Of a stretch of DNA of 64,000 nt, positions 37,716 to 50,817 are shown in pieces. Source of the DNA: Onchocerca lupi (taxonomy: Eukaryota > Nematoda > Chromadorea > Rhabditida > Onchocercidae); the NCBI GenBank assembly GCA_028564675.1, contig JAOVVO010000103.1, forward strand, positions 62,001-126,000. Direction: 5' to 3'. Position 1 is the stretch's first letter; every line of letters starts with the position of its first letter. Below the pieces are notes generated by a model, which saw nothing but the letters and a program-made list of their open reading frames with translations, had not been told where the DNA came from and searched no databases. A program made the position numbers and the translations under genes.

Positions 37716-40394
37716 CGAAACCCCCTCTGCTCTGTCAATTTATTTTTAGCTTAATCACTCTTCATTCGAAATAAGAGCTGCAAAAGGTAAAAGAAAAAAA
37801 AAAAAAAACAAAAACAAAAAAACAAATAGACTTAGTTTAGAAACGCGCCGTACGAAATGAAGGTCCCCGAAAATAACTACACAACCAATAAAGCAGTGAT
37901 TTCAATCTCCAGAAATAATTTTTAAATAAGTGTGAATGATGTTTGCAATTTAAAAAAATGCTTATTGGGCAAATACAAGAAATAAGGACAAAATCTCTTG
38001 GAAATGGGCCAGCAAACTGCAAATATGGCTGCTCGTCTTCTGAAGTTCGACGCAAACAAAAAATTTATTTTGCTGAATGTCAAGTTCCGTATATAGCTTT
38101 TATGCACTGAGAATAGCTTTCGGTAAGTGTTGCTTCTTGCAGAAAATATTTTATGGATGTTAAAACTATAACACCGTCCTCATAGTCAATTCATATCTTT
38201 CTAGAAGAACCTTTTTTGCACATTAGCTAGAAAACAACGACTGCATTGTATACGAGAATAACGGAAGGTCTTAGGAAAAAGTAAACAGCATCATCAAATC
38301 CGAACATTTGAAATTGAAAGATTAACAATTTGTTATGAAAAATAACGCGAAATCCTATCAAGGTAGAACAGATATTACTATATCGAATAAATGGCGAATC
38401 AATCATCTATAGTCAGTTATGATAAAAACTGATCATCAAAATAATCAGCACGACTGTTCCATATGAAAACTTATACTCGCCAAATGACTTCACAATTAAA
38501 GGATTAAAAAACGGTCAAGCACCTAGCTTTTGACATTAAGATCGTTGTCAGCAGGAGTTTACCACTTCGACTGAACTCATGCACATTATATGCCATTGAA
38601 TCCAGCAATCCGTTATTAACAAACCACTTGTAAACTCCCGTTGTAGACTGCTTTATTTATTTTATTTTATTTTTTTTTATGAAAGAAAGCAGAAGGATAT
38701 GGCAACAGCACCTTACAGTACAAGCAAAAATAGTTGAACAAATGAAGGTTATGGTGCCGTGGTACTTAGTACTTATGAAACTAATTTCACAATAAAACAT
38801 CCAGAAAAATATAGTGCAGTGAATTTCTGCAGCATACATCACAAACGTCTTGAAAATTCTAGATAGTCGACCAAAAACTCATTTCTTGACAAACGTATCA
38901 TTTATATATTGCTTTATTTATAAGTGATAATCATGTTCTTAATTAGATATTCCATAAAGATCAGTAATAACATCTCCCCGGTTCCCTCTCAGTTCAGGAA
39001 ACTCGTCAATAGCACCGAAGTAATCCGGAACCATCCAGATTCCTCACCACAACTCCTACCCGACCTACTCCCCCCTTTCATCCCATACAAAAGAATTAAC
39101 TAAATCTAAAAGACCCAGTCCGTTGGCGCCATGCCAATAATCCCCAATTAACAATGGCGATTGTGACTGTATCACTTTGGTGGACCTCCAGTGCAACCAC
39201 TTATGTATCTCAAATTGTCATAATCTCGAACTGCACGAAATGCAACTTTAGTGTGTCTTGCATAGCACGCAAGCCATTTTGCAGTGTCTTTCGACTGGCT
39301 TTCCTTTTCTCTCCTCTTTTTATCGCATCATCCTAAGTTTTATTAATTTTCATTGTTCTCTGTGCAACTCTCCTTCTTGCATTCTATTTTGCACTTCCCA
39401 TCATTCGCTATGATAAGTTAACCGAAATTGCAAGATGTAAAAGAAATTGACGGGTGTGACAGGTAAAGAAAGATTATGACAGGCAAAAAAAAGCAGGTAT
39501 ATTTATCTAAAAACACGCGCCTATCTGAATGCAATGTTGTGTCAAAAAATTGAAAACAATCGGTGGACAACTTCAACGGAAGGTTTAAATTTTTATTTAT
39601 ATAGATTGCAATTTATAAATCTTCATAAATAGACTATAGCTCTGTTTCGATCCAAGTTGCCAATTCTCGATGGCGTAATAGTTCCGCAATTTCGGCTGAG
39701 TAACCTAGAAAATCATGTTATATACCAGGAATACATTTCTCATGTTTTATTGTTTGAAGTTTTATTCCCTAGTTATAAATGCTCTCCAGTGAATTTTGAA
39801 GTGCGAAGTAGCAAACAGTTCTAGTTCTAGTTGGAAAAATTAAGAAACATGATGATTCATGATGTTCAATGTAATGTGACCATTTTTCTTTCTCTTGATG
39901 GAAATAATTTTAAATCGAAACAGAGATTGTACAATGACCCTTATTTGATATATTCATTTTTTCACTGATACTCTCTTGCTGAATGTGTCTGCTTAAATTA
40001 AGGATAGGAAAAAAGCTTACAGTTGTCGTGTGAAAAAAAAAAAGCCTATCATATAATATCGCTTTCTAAACTCGTATCTTCGACAGCACTAACAATGCAT
40101 GAATCTCATTGTTATTAGCTCGGAGAGAAGAAGCAAAGGGAAAGGTCTCAGACTAATTTCTACAAAATTCTCAGAAATGGTCGTTGCAAGCAATATAAAT
40201 ACTCGAAATGAGAACAGTTTATCAATACTCAATACAATACTCGTTATACAGTGCATAGTATTTTAGGATATTCACATGATTCGTTTTGCTAATCTCTAAA
40301 TTTTTGCTAAGTCGTGTTCATTTTGATGCTAGAGATCATTGGAATTGTTTTCATTAGAAATAAGCTTGAAAAGTTTATGACTGAATCACTAAAA
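37716..40394. other. Ras upstream region
   Basis: No coding exon seen. It includes a likely Ras 5' UTR piece (37716-37777) and, at about 38970-39120, a pyrimidine-rich, relatively GC-rich patch that contrasts with its surroundings and could be promoter DNA. The 3' UTR of the gene at 40395 would lie to its left end on the minus strand. Confidence 0.45.
37778..37779 (-). promoter_or_regulatory. let-60: 5' UTR splice acceptor of Ras
   Basis: The minus strand reads CTTTTACCTTTTGCAG, a strong acceptor 62 nt upstream of the Ras ATG. It could join either an upstream non-coding exon or the spliced leader. Confidence 0.5.
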
Positions 40395-43300
40395 TTAAGG
40401 AAAACTAAAGTTCAAATATATATGAAAAGAAGCAAGTAAACATGTAAATACATTCAGTTGCATCATAATCAAAGTACAATTTGATCTTAATGTAGTACTT
40501 GATTGTGAGGTCATTTCGTTGCGACCAACAGTTGCACTTGTTATAATCTCTTTTTCTGGATTAACTTCTGGAAATTGGAAAACTCCATTTTCTTTCTTTG
40601 TTCCTCGTACGTCTTCCATTTCGTTATCATAAATATGGTCATCAATATCGAGCATTATATTTTCTTTGCTTTTATCAACTTTGGAAATATTATTCTCCCA
40701 GAATATTTTACTGTCATTACTGCTTGGAAGAATGATATCCCGCATTTCTTCCGTGTTTTCAACAAGTTTCTTTTCTGATTCCTCCATGTCATGGTCCTTG
40801 CTAACATCTTCCGTAAACCTGAAAGAATGTCAACGAATTTCCAACAGAAATAATTTGCCAACTATTTAGATGATACCAGTTGAGTTATCCAGCCAAAAGC
40901 TTAATACACCAACACGTGTCATTGCATTCCGGGAAATTTAATTTATTTGAATTTCATCATGCTATTATCTATAAGAATTTAAACTCATTGCGCTCGATAG
41001 CTAATGTTTGAAAAGCTTCCTGCAACATTCTTTAAGCATATGGTAAGCAATAAGCCTATTTCCCTTTCCTCTTATTCTCCGGATTGAGACGAGAAAACTC
41101 AGTATGATTTTATCAGGAAGTCTTTCAAAGATAACTGTCCGGAAACCAACTTCCAGAAATCTCTGTTTTCTTAATAAAAAAAGTACTATATCCTCGACAA
41201 CTTTTCATCACTATAGTTGGCCTCCTCAACAAGCGGAAGGAAACGAAATCAATTTTTCCATGTTCTTGACTATAAATTAGGCTTATGTACCAAATTTTGT
41301 TTATTTGCACTAAAACAAAGAAGTGATAAATAATCAAGTACTGACACAGATAAGTCCAAATTTGAGTTTTCATAAATGGAGTAAAAGATATAAGTTCTTT
41401 AGTGTTTGTTTGAGATTTTATTAATATTTCTCGGTTTTTATATCAAGCGTAAAATTTGTATTATCAAGTTAGTTGAAAAAAATGAGCCACCAAAAACCGT
41501 TCCCTGTCGCTGACATTTGTGAGAGCCCAACTGTAAGTTTCCATAAATCAAAAGAAAAACATTCTTCTTTGTATTTCCAATGTATTTCTTTTGTTGTGAT
41601 TAATGCATAAATAAATAGACATAAATCATACGAACTCCGGCCAAAAAAAGAAAAGGACATTGTCGAAACCGTCGCACGTAGAGTTTAAAATTTTGGGAAA
41701 ATTAGTTGGCTGGAAAATTTTATTTCTTCAGAAAAAGTGAAAAAATAAAATAATCTTTTTGAAAATGTAGTATTAGATCAAAAAATCAATTATCAACGCA
41801 TGAATGAGGAAGAAAATGTTTGGAGTTTTCATGACCTTATCATTATTGTAGTTTTGGAATCATATCTTCGCTAATAAACTCTTTGCCATCTCTTTTAATT
41901 TAAGCGGAAACTTATGGAGCTATCAGGCAAATATCGAAGCAAGTTTCATCTCAAAACAAAACTAACACACAGTCCAATAAAATTAGTCTAGAAATACATG
42001 CTTCTTCCTTGTTTAGCATAGTACTTAGTAACACTGGAACAGTTGCGGAGAATTATTTAACTCTCGAATAAATTGAACATTCTTTGCGGTACACTGCTTC
42101 AATGGACTATATGAAGCACTGTACTGCAAAAAATATTCACTTTATTTATGGAATTAGAATAATACGATTGTGTGCTCTGTATCAGAGATATCCTGTAATT
42201 CGCCTCATTTTGCAAGATAGGAGGATGCAATTCATCTTAGAATTCTCCAAGTATTAATAAAATAAATAAATAAGTAAAAGTGAAACTTATGCGTTTTGTG
42301 CACACATCCTATAATTACAATTGAATTAATTCCGCAGCTTAGAGAACTTTCAATGAGAATTGCTCGACCGTCACTGTGATAATCTCAATGTTTTAATCCT
42401 ATTTAGCCTGTGATTATATCTGAAGAATACAAGCTGAATTGTCATGAGTGAATTACATTATTTCATTATTTCGAAGTTAATATCCCTTCATTGTATCTCA
42501 GTTCAAACAATCAACACATAGGTAATGTGTTCTCGGTTTGTATTCAATTTTTGAGACAAATTTCTCAGCACGCTGCTCGATTATTATTATTATCACTGAA
42601 GTGGTTTTTGTGTAAATATAATTCATAAATTTAAATGAAAATTTCGAGAAGCCAACAGTTAACGATTGCCCCAAAAAGTAGTAGTGAATTAGTTTGGTTG
42701 ATGGTCAACGCATGAAAATTTTTGCAACATAATATTTACCATTGTTGATACGACAATGTAGTTGAGCGTTCCGTTGCCGGTGTTTTGCTTTCTTTCCAAA
42801 TTTTATGATCTATGATACCATTTGACTGATCACTTTCGATTTCGGAATAGAATTGATCAATTCCATTTATTGTTGCTTTCTCAACAGAAGCTGCTGTAGA
42901 TGTTGAAGTTGTTTCAACCGTTAATGTTGCCGGTGATATTATATCCAAAACGGTATTTTTTTGTGACGCGTGAGATATTGCTAATTGAGTATTTCGGGCA
43001 CTTTGCGCATATAATTGTCTCACATTATCTGTAATCCGTCAAATTTTAAATCAGGTCGGAATGATTTTGCTCAGAGATAAGTTTGATAAATGTAAAAAGC
43101 TGATATTGACTGGAATTACTACCGCAAGCGAGTTCAAAAACAGCGGAAAAGTTAACTCTCAACTGATTGGGTTGAAAAAGCCCGTAACATAAGCCACATA
43201 AAAACATTTAAGATGAATATTCCAGATTTCTAAGCGAAATGAATGAATCCTGAACAGAAAGACAGAAAAATTAATGCTTCAAGGAAAAATTCATCCGATA

Positions 43301-46002
43301 GACGCAAATAAAATCAGGAAGTGATGTTTTTTGGGAAAAATTGAGAAAATTAAACCATGATTATTACTGGATGACGGACTATGTGGTAGTGAGGTTCGAG
43401 TAATTTCTTCATTGTTTGAATTAATCGATTAAGTAATCTCGGCATAAATTTAGTGCTTTAGTGTTTAAGACTGCCGGTTGAAGTTTCGAAAATTCCATAT
43501 TAAAGTGGACTTCTAGTTACCAAAAGTAGAAATATTCTTTGTCGATAAATCAGCATAAGTTTGTTTTTGCAGCACACCAATATCACCAACAAAATCTAAA
43601 TGCAGCAATCGTGTTGAGCTATTTCGAATCCGTAGATTTTTTAAATATAATTCAGAAGTGACTCCCATTTCCTGAAACTCGTCGATACAAATTGCCATGG
43701 TTTCATTCCAAAAGGAATTAATGTGCCAAAATATTAAAATGCTAAAACTAATGTTGCAATTTGAGCCTAGTTTCAGTTGCCATAGGCTTCTGTTGGATAC
43801 TAAAACACAACTACGCTTTTTTTGCACTATTGACACTTTAGTTCAGTGAAGGCTACAAAAAGATTAATTACATCATGAATGGTTTCAGTAAACATCATCA
43901 ACTGGCCATCAACAGCAAACGATTCAAGCCAAGCCTGTTTTCGTTGTACATGGTTGAATTCAATCCATTTAGAGAGAAGATAAGATGGTCTGCAAATTTA
44001 TTATTGGCTTTAATCTGAAAAGTTAATTCAAGTTGATTTCAAAAGTTGGAAATGTTTAGATTAGAGTAAGCTAAAACCTGAAAAGCAAGTCGAACAAACA
44101 TTCGGACAGTAAGTTTTTTTGAAGGCGATTGAAAGTATATAATATTGAACGCTTCAAATCGAGCTCAACGATGAATTGATTGAATTGTTTAGTACCTCCA
44201 TGACTACCTGATAATGATTTCAATTTCAACAATATTTCAATTTCTCTACAGAATAGCCATCCTGAAGCGTGATCAAAAGTTTCTCAAAAATTTATTCGAA
44301 GTAACAAGAACACGTAGTCTCAATCGCGATTTTTTGACAAGTCAGAAACAATTAAAACAAAAACCTTTTTGTGGATGATAAACAATGAATTTTTCCATTG
44401 CTACCAGATTACCGTACTCATTTATCTGGAAATAATTTTTCACAGAAGTTATTCAGCGGATAGGAGAGGAATTTTCGAGAGTTTGTATTCGAAAATTTTT
44501 AAGCTCAAAAATTGGCACAATAAACAGTCATAATTTGGGAATTCCAAAAAATTACTTAAATTGCAAAAGCAATTTATTTCATGCCGAAAAACGAACCCGA
44601 AATTGTTGTATATCCCGTTGAAAGCCAACTGATTTGGCATTAATAAAATAAATAATATCAGAAAATGTTGTGTCCATAAAAGATAAATCAGGCTCAAGAA
44701 GAAAATTGTTATCTCTGAGACGTGAACAGGCAGCGTATGGTAATGAAGTAAATATTGAATAACTGCAATTGTAATTCATCGCATTCTACAGATTTTCAAC
44801 AACTCAATGTTGGACTACATCTGAACATAATATGGTTTGAAATGTACTTGGCCCTGATTTAGCACTTCAACAAGTAATACATATGTTCCGATCTATTTAA
44901 AACTAAATATAATGTCAAATAACTTAAACTGGTACCATTATATTTAGTATTACAATACCAGATTCTGAATACTCATAAATAGAAATAGCATCAAGCAGGA
45001 ATTTCAGAACCTTTGGTATCAGACAGGAATTCTAAAGCGATCCATCAAATCTAGCATTATGTTTTAATCCAATTGATGCAAAGAATAAAATTTCGAAAAT
45101 TGGCCCAGATAATGGAACTTAAAAAATATTCAGAAAGGAAAATTGCTTATAGCATATTTTTGCAAAACACATTTTCTAGCTCACCTATTCTCATTTGTTA
45201 CATGTCAAAGAACTCTGACTGTAAATGAAAATCATAAACAGCAAGATTTAGTCATTGCTGAATGTCGAACCTTATCAGACCCTAATCATGTTTGAGTGGT
45301 GATTAATAAAACATTATATCAATGAATAGAGAAAGTAATTAGAAAACAACCTGAAAAGTTGTCCATTACTAACAGTTTGAAGCGATGGCATTTCGATTGG
45401 TAACGTACAAATATGATTCATGGCTTGCTTCATTATTAGCAAAAGTGAAATTTGCTTGATTCCTTGCCGAAGATGGAGTTTGACTAAATCTGGATAGCAA
45501 TATGTGTTACTTCGATCAACTTTCAGTGATTTGATCAGCATATAATTCATATGTTCTACGAAATATAATTGACAATCCTGTAATCGTTAGAATCGCTCAA
45601 CTTGCAATTTTTCCCAATTCCAAAAATAACCATCTTTCCGAATGATGTAGAAAAGAATGGCTAATTCAGCAGAAATTTTTTATCTTATTCAGTTTCAACA
45701 TCAATTAAAAATAATTTGGAATAAAAAATTCTCCAAACTTATAATAGGCTCAATGAAAATCACCAGTTACCAGTTCAATATAATTAAATTCAGTGAATGC
45801 TAGAATAAGATTCGAAATTTATTTACTCTATCAGTTAAAATCTATAGATTACCTGGGTTATACCATATATCAGGAAGTCATTGCGAACGGTATTGAAAGA
45901 ACGCATTGTTTGATGCGTTAAAAAATCACTGCGAACACCGCTTACAGCTAATAAATTACAGGTAATGAGATAAAATGTGCGCAAAAAATAGCGCAAGATC
46001 AT
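40395..46002 (-). CDS. Unrecognised secreted or GPI-anchored protein, 571 residues
   Basis: Nine exons with fully consistent phases: 46002-45853, 45577-45351, 44762-44597, 44425-44365, 44207-44078, 43989-43872, 43671-43521, 43028-42740, 40818-40395. The N-terminus is a clear signal peptide (MILRYFLRTFYLITCNLLAVSG). The ectodomain contains LVKLHLRQGIKQISLLLIM, SYSIFTSLPYAACSRLRD, NEYGNLVAMEKFIVYHP and LLSKWIEFNHVQRKQAWLE, with few cysteines. A Ser/Thr-rich stretch (TVETTSTSTAAS, about 370) and an acidic tail region follow. The last roughly 25 residues after RSNCT are hydrophobic, with only three residues after the last of them, which suggests a GPI signal or a single membrane anchor. Possible N-glycosylation sites include NSST and NIST. 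I cannot assign a family. The large last intron is 1.9 kb. The exon chain is strong; the function is unknown. Confidence 0.75.
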
Positions 46003-46397
46003 GTTGGTAATAGTAGCGCAGACATTGTCAAATAAGTGAAGCGAAACTTTCCTTCAACAATTATTTCAGGACTTCCGAAATTTCTACTTGCCCTGCAATT
46101 TATACAGTTCTACCAGTTGAGCTTAATCAAGCATTTAATGATTCGAAAATCTTACTTCATTACGACAACACTTGTATTTAGTGCGGGTAAATACGTTCTA
46201 ACTACACTAGAAATTTATGGCTTTCTAAAATCAAACATAAAATAATGCAATTAATATAGTTAAAATTGCTACTAAAAATTGCTACTATTTATGAATATCA
46301 TCAATTTATAAGATTCAAATCTGCTATAATTTGCAATTTAAGGATGAAATCTCTGCAATCGCTGATAAACAGAAAAAAATCTTTAGAGAAAGAAAGC

Positions 46398-46930
46398 TTA
46401 AAAAACCAGCTTAAATTTGTTCAAATAAGATTCGATATTTGCAACTCTCTTCACATCCTCATTTTTTCTTCGAACTCTATCCGAAAAAATATTAAAAATC
46501 GAAATCATCCTGCCATCCTTGCTATGCATGCATCTTTCGCATAATGCATCGTGAATTGCAGCCAGGATTGCTTCACTTGTTTTGAGTGGCATCGCAAATA
46601 AGAACGAATTAGTTGATGGAAAATGGATAGAAATAAATATGCCTAGTTTCAGGAAATATAGATAATAAATTGAAACTGAAAAGTAGAGAAAGACAAAAAC
46701 GGATGCCCATCAGAATGATAATGGTACTTGGCAAAAAGTATTGAGATTGCAAAAGATGCTCAATACTCATCTATATAACCACTAAATATAAAGCATCAAT
46801 AGCATTTCGACGTCATGACCGCTCATCCTTCCGCTTTTTCCTGCAGTAGTGCAGTTGCAGTTGCAGTAATTTCGATAACTAAACGTACATTGCACTTCCA
46901 ATGCACGGCAATCAGTCTTCTTCACATCAA
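46398..46930 (-). CDS. Candidate cysteine-containing gene, 3' part
   Basis: Two coding-like stretches join in phase. The upstream one (to 46820) contains DCRALEVQCTFSYRNYCNCN then CTTAGKSGRMS and ends AGCG before GTCATG. The downstream one (46642-46398) starts after CTAG and encodes MPLKTSEAILAAIHDALCER through to a stop (81 codons including the stop). The upstream exon has no ATG, so a further 5' exon would be needed. The donor is weak. No family recognised. It lies about 400 bp upstream of the signal-peptide gene on the same strand. It may be a small secreted protein, or chance. Confidence 0.28.
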
Positions 46931-47523
46931 TGAACAAAAAGTGCAAAAGTCTTAATAATTGTAAATTTTCCGTGAATGAGCTTAAGGAATTGAATCCCTT
47001 GAGTGAAGTTTCCAATCGAATAATAATTCAAGGATATTCACAATAAGCCGCTTAGTAATCCATCAAAACATTCTAAACGAAAATACAAGTTATGCATATG
47101 ACAGAGATCAATTCCCAAACGTACATCTATTCACTCTACTTATTACACCTCCAAATAATAGTGTCTTTGATTTGATCTCTTTCAAAATGACATTTAAACT
47201 CTTACTTATTACTTCTATAAACTGCAGATATTCTGCGTTTCAGAATAAACAAACTGGTCTTCACTTTAATGTAAGAAAATAGGTTAGAGAATTCTCCGAC
47301 TAGAGAGAATAATATAGAAAAAACAAAAGGAACTTATAATGAAACTTCTAATTTCATCCAATGCCTTTTCTTATGTTTCAAAGTTTAGCGGGAAAAGAAG
47401 AACTTATTGCCATTCCAGAAAAAAAATGAAAAAGCACAATAATCAACATCGCAATATTTCATTATTTTTGTTTATTCTTTTAAAACTATACGTAAGTTTA
47501 TACCCGAACTAAGGCATATATTT

Positions 47524-47542
47524 TATATATATATATATATAT
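47524..47542. repeat. (TA)n tract
   Basis: Nineteen bp TA run in the intergenic region. Confidence 0.85.
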
Positions 47543-50500
47543 CTGCCTTCATTTTGGATATTTTATTCTTGGATATTTCATTTTTTTTTTTTTATTCCAC
47601 AAGCAACCCTAAAAATGATGATCTAGATAGCCAACAAATGTTATCATAATTTCAATTTGTTTAAAGTATCGAGAACATATATCTGCATGATGATACTGCG
47701 TTGTTTTTGAGCTTCTAACATCTATCCTGAAATATTCAGATTCAACTCTGCAGAATCTTTAAATCTCATAACTAGAACGTATCCCATTGAACTGCTCACT
47801 CAAAAAGAACGAAATAATTGCATTTCTTTTGCAAAATCATGTTTCGCCATATCCATAGCATGCATTAATCTTATTAAAACCAAATTCACAGAATCCGAAC
47901 TGTTCTGGTATTCAAGCATTTCGCTGCAAAATGAAGTACGATATCAAAATTATGAAAGAAAGCTTGGTTAACATTAGTGACAAAAGAATAATAACGGGAG
48001 AGGAAATATTGATAGGAAGCAGAAGAGAAGCAATTTAGAAATCTTTTTTAACAAAAAAAAAAAAAAAAAGAAAATTAAATAAGCATAAAAATATATTGCA
48101 TAGCTCTACCCTTTTACTGATTTTGTCCTTTTCTCTAGAAACAACTTATGAAATATTCACAGACAATTAAATATGAAAAAATGAAGATATCCCCAAATAA
48201 TTTAAACTCCAATCGTTCCATCCAAAATGAATTATAAACCAGTCTTACTCCGACACCATTCCCACACTCATTCTTTCACTGTCGAATGAAATATTTTCAG
48301 GATGCAGGAACGAACTTAATAGTAGATCACCTTCATTAAGAGAATCCGAATAAAATCAAAATCATTGACGAAAGAAAGCGTAAGACGGTCAATAATTTTT
48401 CTCGAAATAACACTAAACCTTTCTAACAGATAAATTTTGTGATTTACACTACATGTTGATCAATGCAGATTCCCCGGAGAAAGTAAACCAATATCGAATA
48501 GAAGCTTCGGCTCAACTGCCTTCCATCGAAAAATCTACATTTAAGTCTAGCATTTTCCATAATTCTATTGAATATAGCTGAAATTAGACGAATATTTTAA
48601 AAAAATTTTGAAATCGCAACTGTCCGCTCCCACTTGATCGATACTCGTTACATCCTTTACTTCCGAAACGAATAAATTCTGCATACTTAAGTAACTCACA
48701 CAATTCAAACAAATCAGGACAAAACAACGATTACTAAGTAGAAGCCAATAGTTTTTTTCCGAAAACTGAGACACCAGCTTTACTCCCTTCATAGCGGCAG
48801 TCTCAAGAATGAGAAAGTCATTTATTCTAAATCCAGCGGGGAATATTCTTCTGAATTCTTAATCAAATTAAAGATATAGTGGTGAACTCGCTTTATTACT
48901 CTTTTTCCAAACGTAAATTTAAATCGTCACCAATTCTGCAAGCTCTTTAATGCTTCACGACTGCTTATAACTACTGGATTCACTGAATCACTTTGTCGAG
49001 GCCCTGTGATTCCGCCAGCATTTCATATCTTACAAAGAGCTCAACTATATATTTTCATCCAAACTACATCTAATTTCTGTCCCTATCATCCCTTATGTCG
49101 TAAATCACTGCACTCGCAGAGAAGTTTGAAAAAAGTGTCATAACTAGCCATGATTTCGATGTTTCCCACAGATGTATTAGAAAACATGGTTAATACTTTT
49201 ATACACATGAACCTCTTTATAATACAGCAAACAAGTACAGGAAACAACAGATTATGTAATTTTGACGACAGAAAAAGGCACCGCAAAATTAACGAGATGC
49301 TGAACTTTAAGACTTAATCAGCAACATCATACGGCGCTCCACATTATTTTTAGAGGAAGTGCGTGTCTGAAGAACTGGGGATATTATATGTGACCGCACA
49401 AAATACAGAGCAACGAAAATCAAAGTTACGCTTACAATATTAAATAAATCAAGTTGGAGACTAAGTGAAGTAAAAATTTTGCATACTGATTTTTTTCAAC
49501 GAAATTCACAGTTCTACACTTCTGTCCCAGTTTACCTTATCTCGCCTTAAGGAGTTGAAAGTCATAATACTGATGCGCTAATGATGAAAGTTCACTCAGA
49601 GTGAACGAAACTTCTGTATATACAACGCAGCCATAATGTATTACAACAAAAGGAAGACGAGATGATCTATGATTACAACTAAACATCATAAAAAATATTT
49701 TCATATCCCACAATTAAAAAAAGCTTAAATAAAAACAGTTCCCATAATTACAACAAAAAATAACGATAAGATGTCATTCTCAATTCATTTGAACAATAAA
49801 CAAAATTCACAAAAGTTAAAAAGCCTCCTTTGAACGCTTAAAAAAGTAGAATTGGAAAAACAGAGAAAGGAAAATCTAACAAATATAGCAGTGATTAAGG
49901 GCTGTGCTTGTAATGCAAATGCAGTACAATACTGATTACTCAAAATGACTGCAAGTTAGCAGAAGAATTGTCACGACACAACAAACCCATCATTTCCTCA
50001 CAAACGATTACAATTTTGAGAAAGGACAGAGGAAGGGATATAAAAACAAAACTGAAAACAGGAAGGGAACAAGAAGCTAAAATATACGCTAGAAAAAAGC
50101 ATGGAGATCAATAGTAAAACATTATAAACTGAAATTCGCAATTCACCCATAAAATACAGAAGGGCTCACCCATACCGCATTGATGATAAATACAGTAGCC
50201 ACTGAATATAACAATATTCGCAACTCATAAAGCCTTTCTAGGTCCTGAGTAAGAACAAGTACTCGACGCCCAATGACAAGTTAGAGAAAAAAGTGTACAG
50301 AATTCAGAAATGCAATTGATCAAGACATAATTCATACTTAGAGAATAATAACCAGATATAAGCTGTTGATATATAGAAAAAAAGAAAGAGCGGAATTGGA
50401 TAAAGGATGAAGAGAGCTGGATATAATAGGACCTAGTAAAACAAACTTTCCATCCTTACAATTAATAACAGAAAAGTTGATGACATAAAGTTATTAAAAA

Positions 50501-50625
50501 AGCGATTCGGAGACTATAGCACATTTTTTATAAATTATCCATTTCAAACAAAGAAAATTTTAACATTTTGATATCATTCATTAAATAAACCGGAAAAGCA
50601 AAATAAGCATACTAATTGTGCTGAA

Positions 50626-50632
50626 GAGGTAG
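50626..50632 (-). promoter_or_regulatory. let-7 family seed match in a putative 3' UTR
   Basis: The minus strand reads CTACCTC, complementary to let-7 positions 2-8, about 190 nt after the stop codon of the SET-26-like gene. A single 7-mer can occur by chance. Confidence 0.2.
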
Positions 50633-50817
50633 AGAATATATCTGTGAGCGTATAATCAAAAAAGAGCAGTTTATAACCCCGTGATACCGCATCAGGTTGC
50701 TGAAAAAATAGCAAATTCATAAGCAGTACTTCATAGATCAGTAGTTCTTAAATAACTGCATAGCCAGAAGCTGTACTTAATCACAAACGTTATTATAATG
50801 CGAATAACTTACAAATC

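Larger units (their letters stand above)
46931..50817. other. Intergenic region and 3' flank of the SET-26-like gene
   Basis: No supportable exon over 3.9 kb. It contains a TA run at 47524-47542, several A/T homopolymers, and presumably the 3' UTR of the SET-domain gene at its right end. Confidence 0.5.

Noticed and set aside
39154..39336. Plus-strand 60-codon frame near 39.2 kb
   Set aside because: No splice support or recognisable motif, and it lies in the presumed Ras promoter region.
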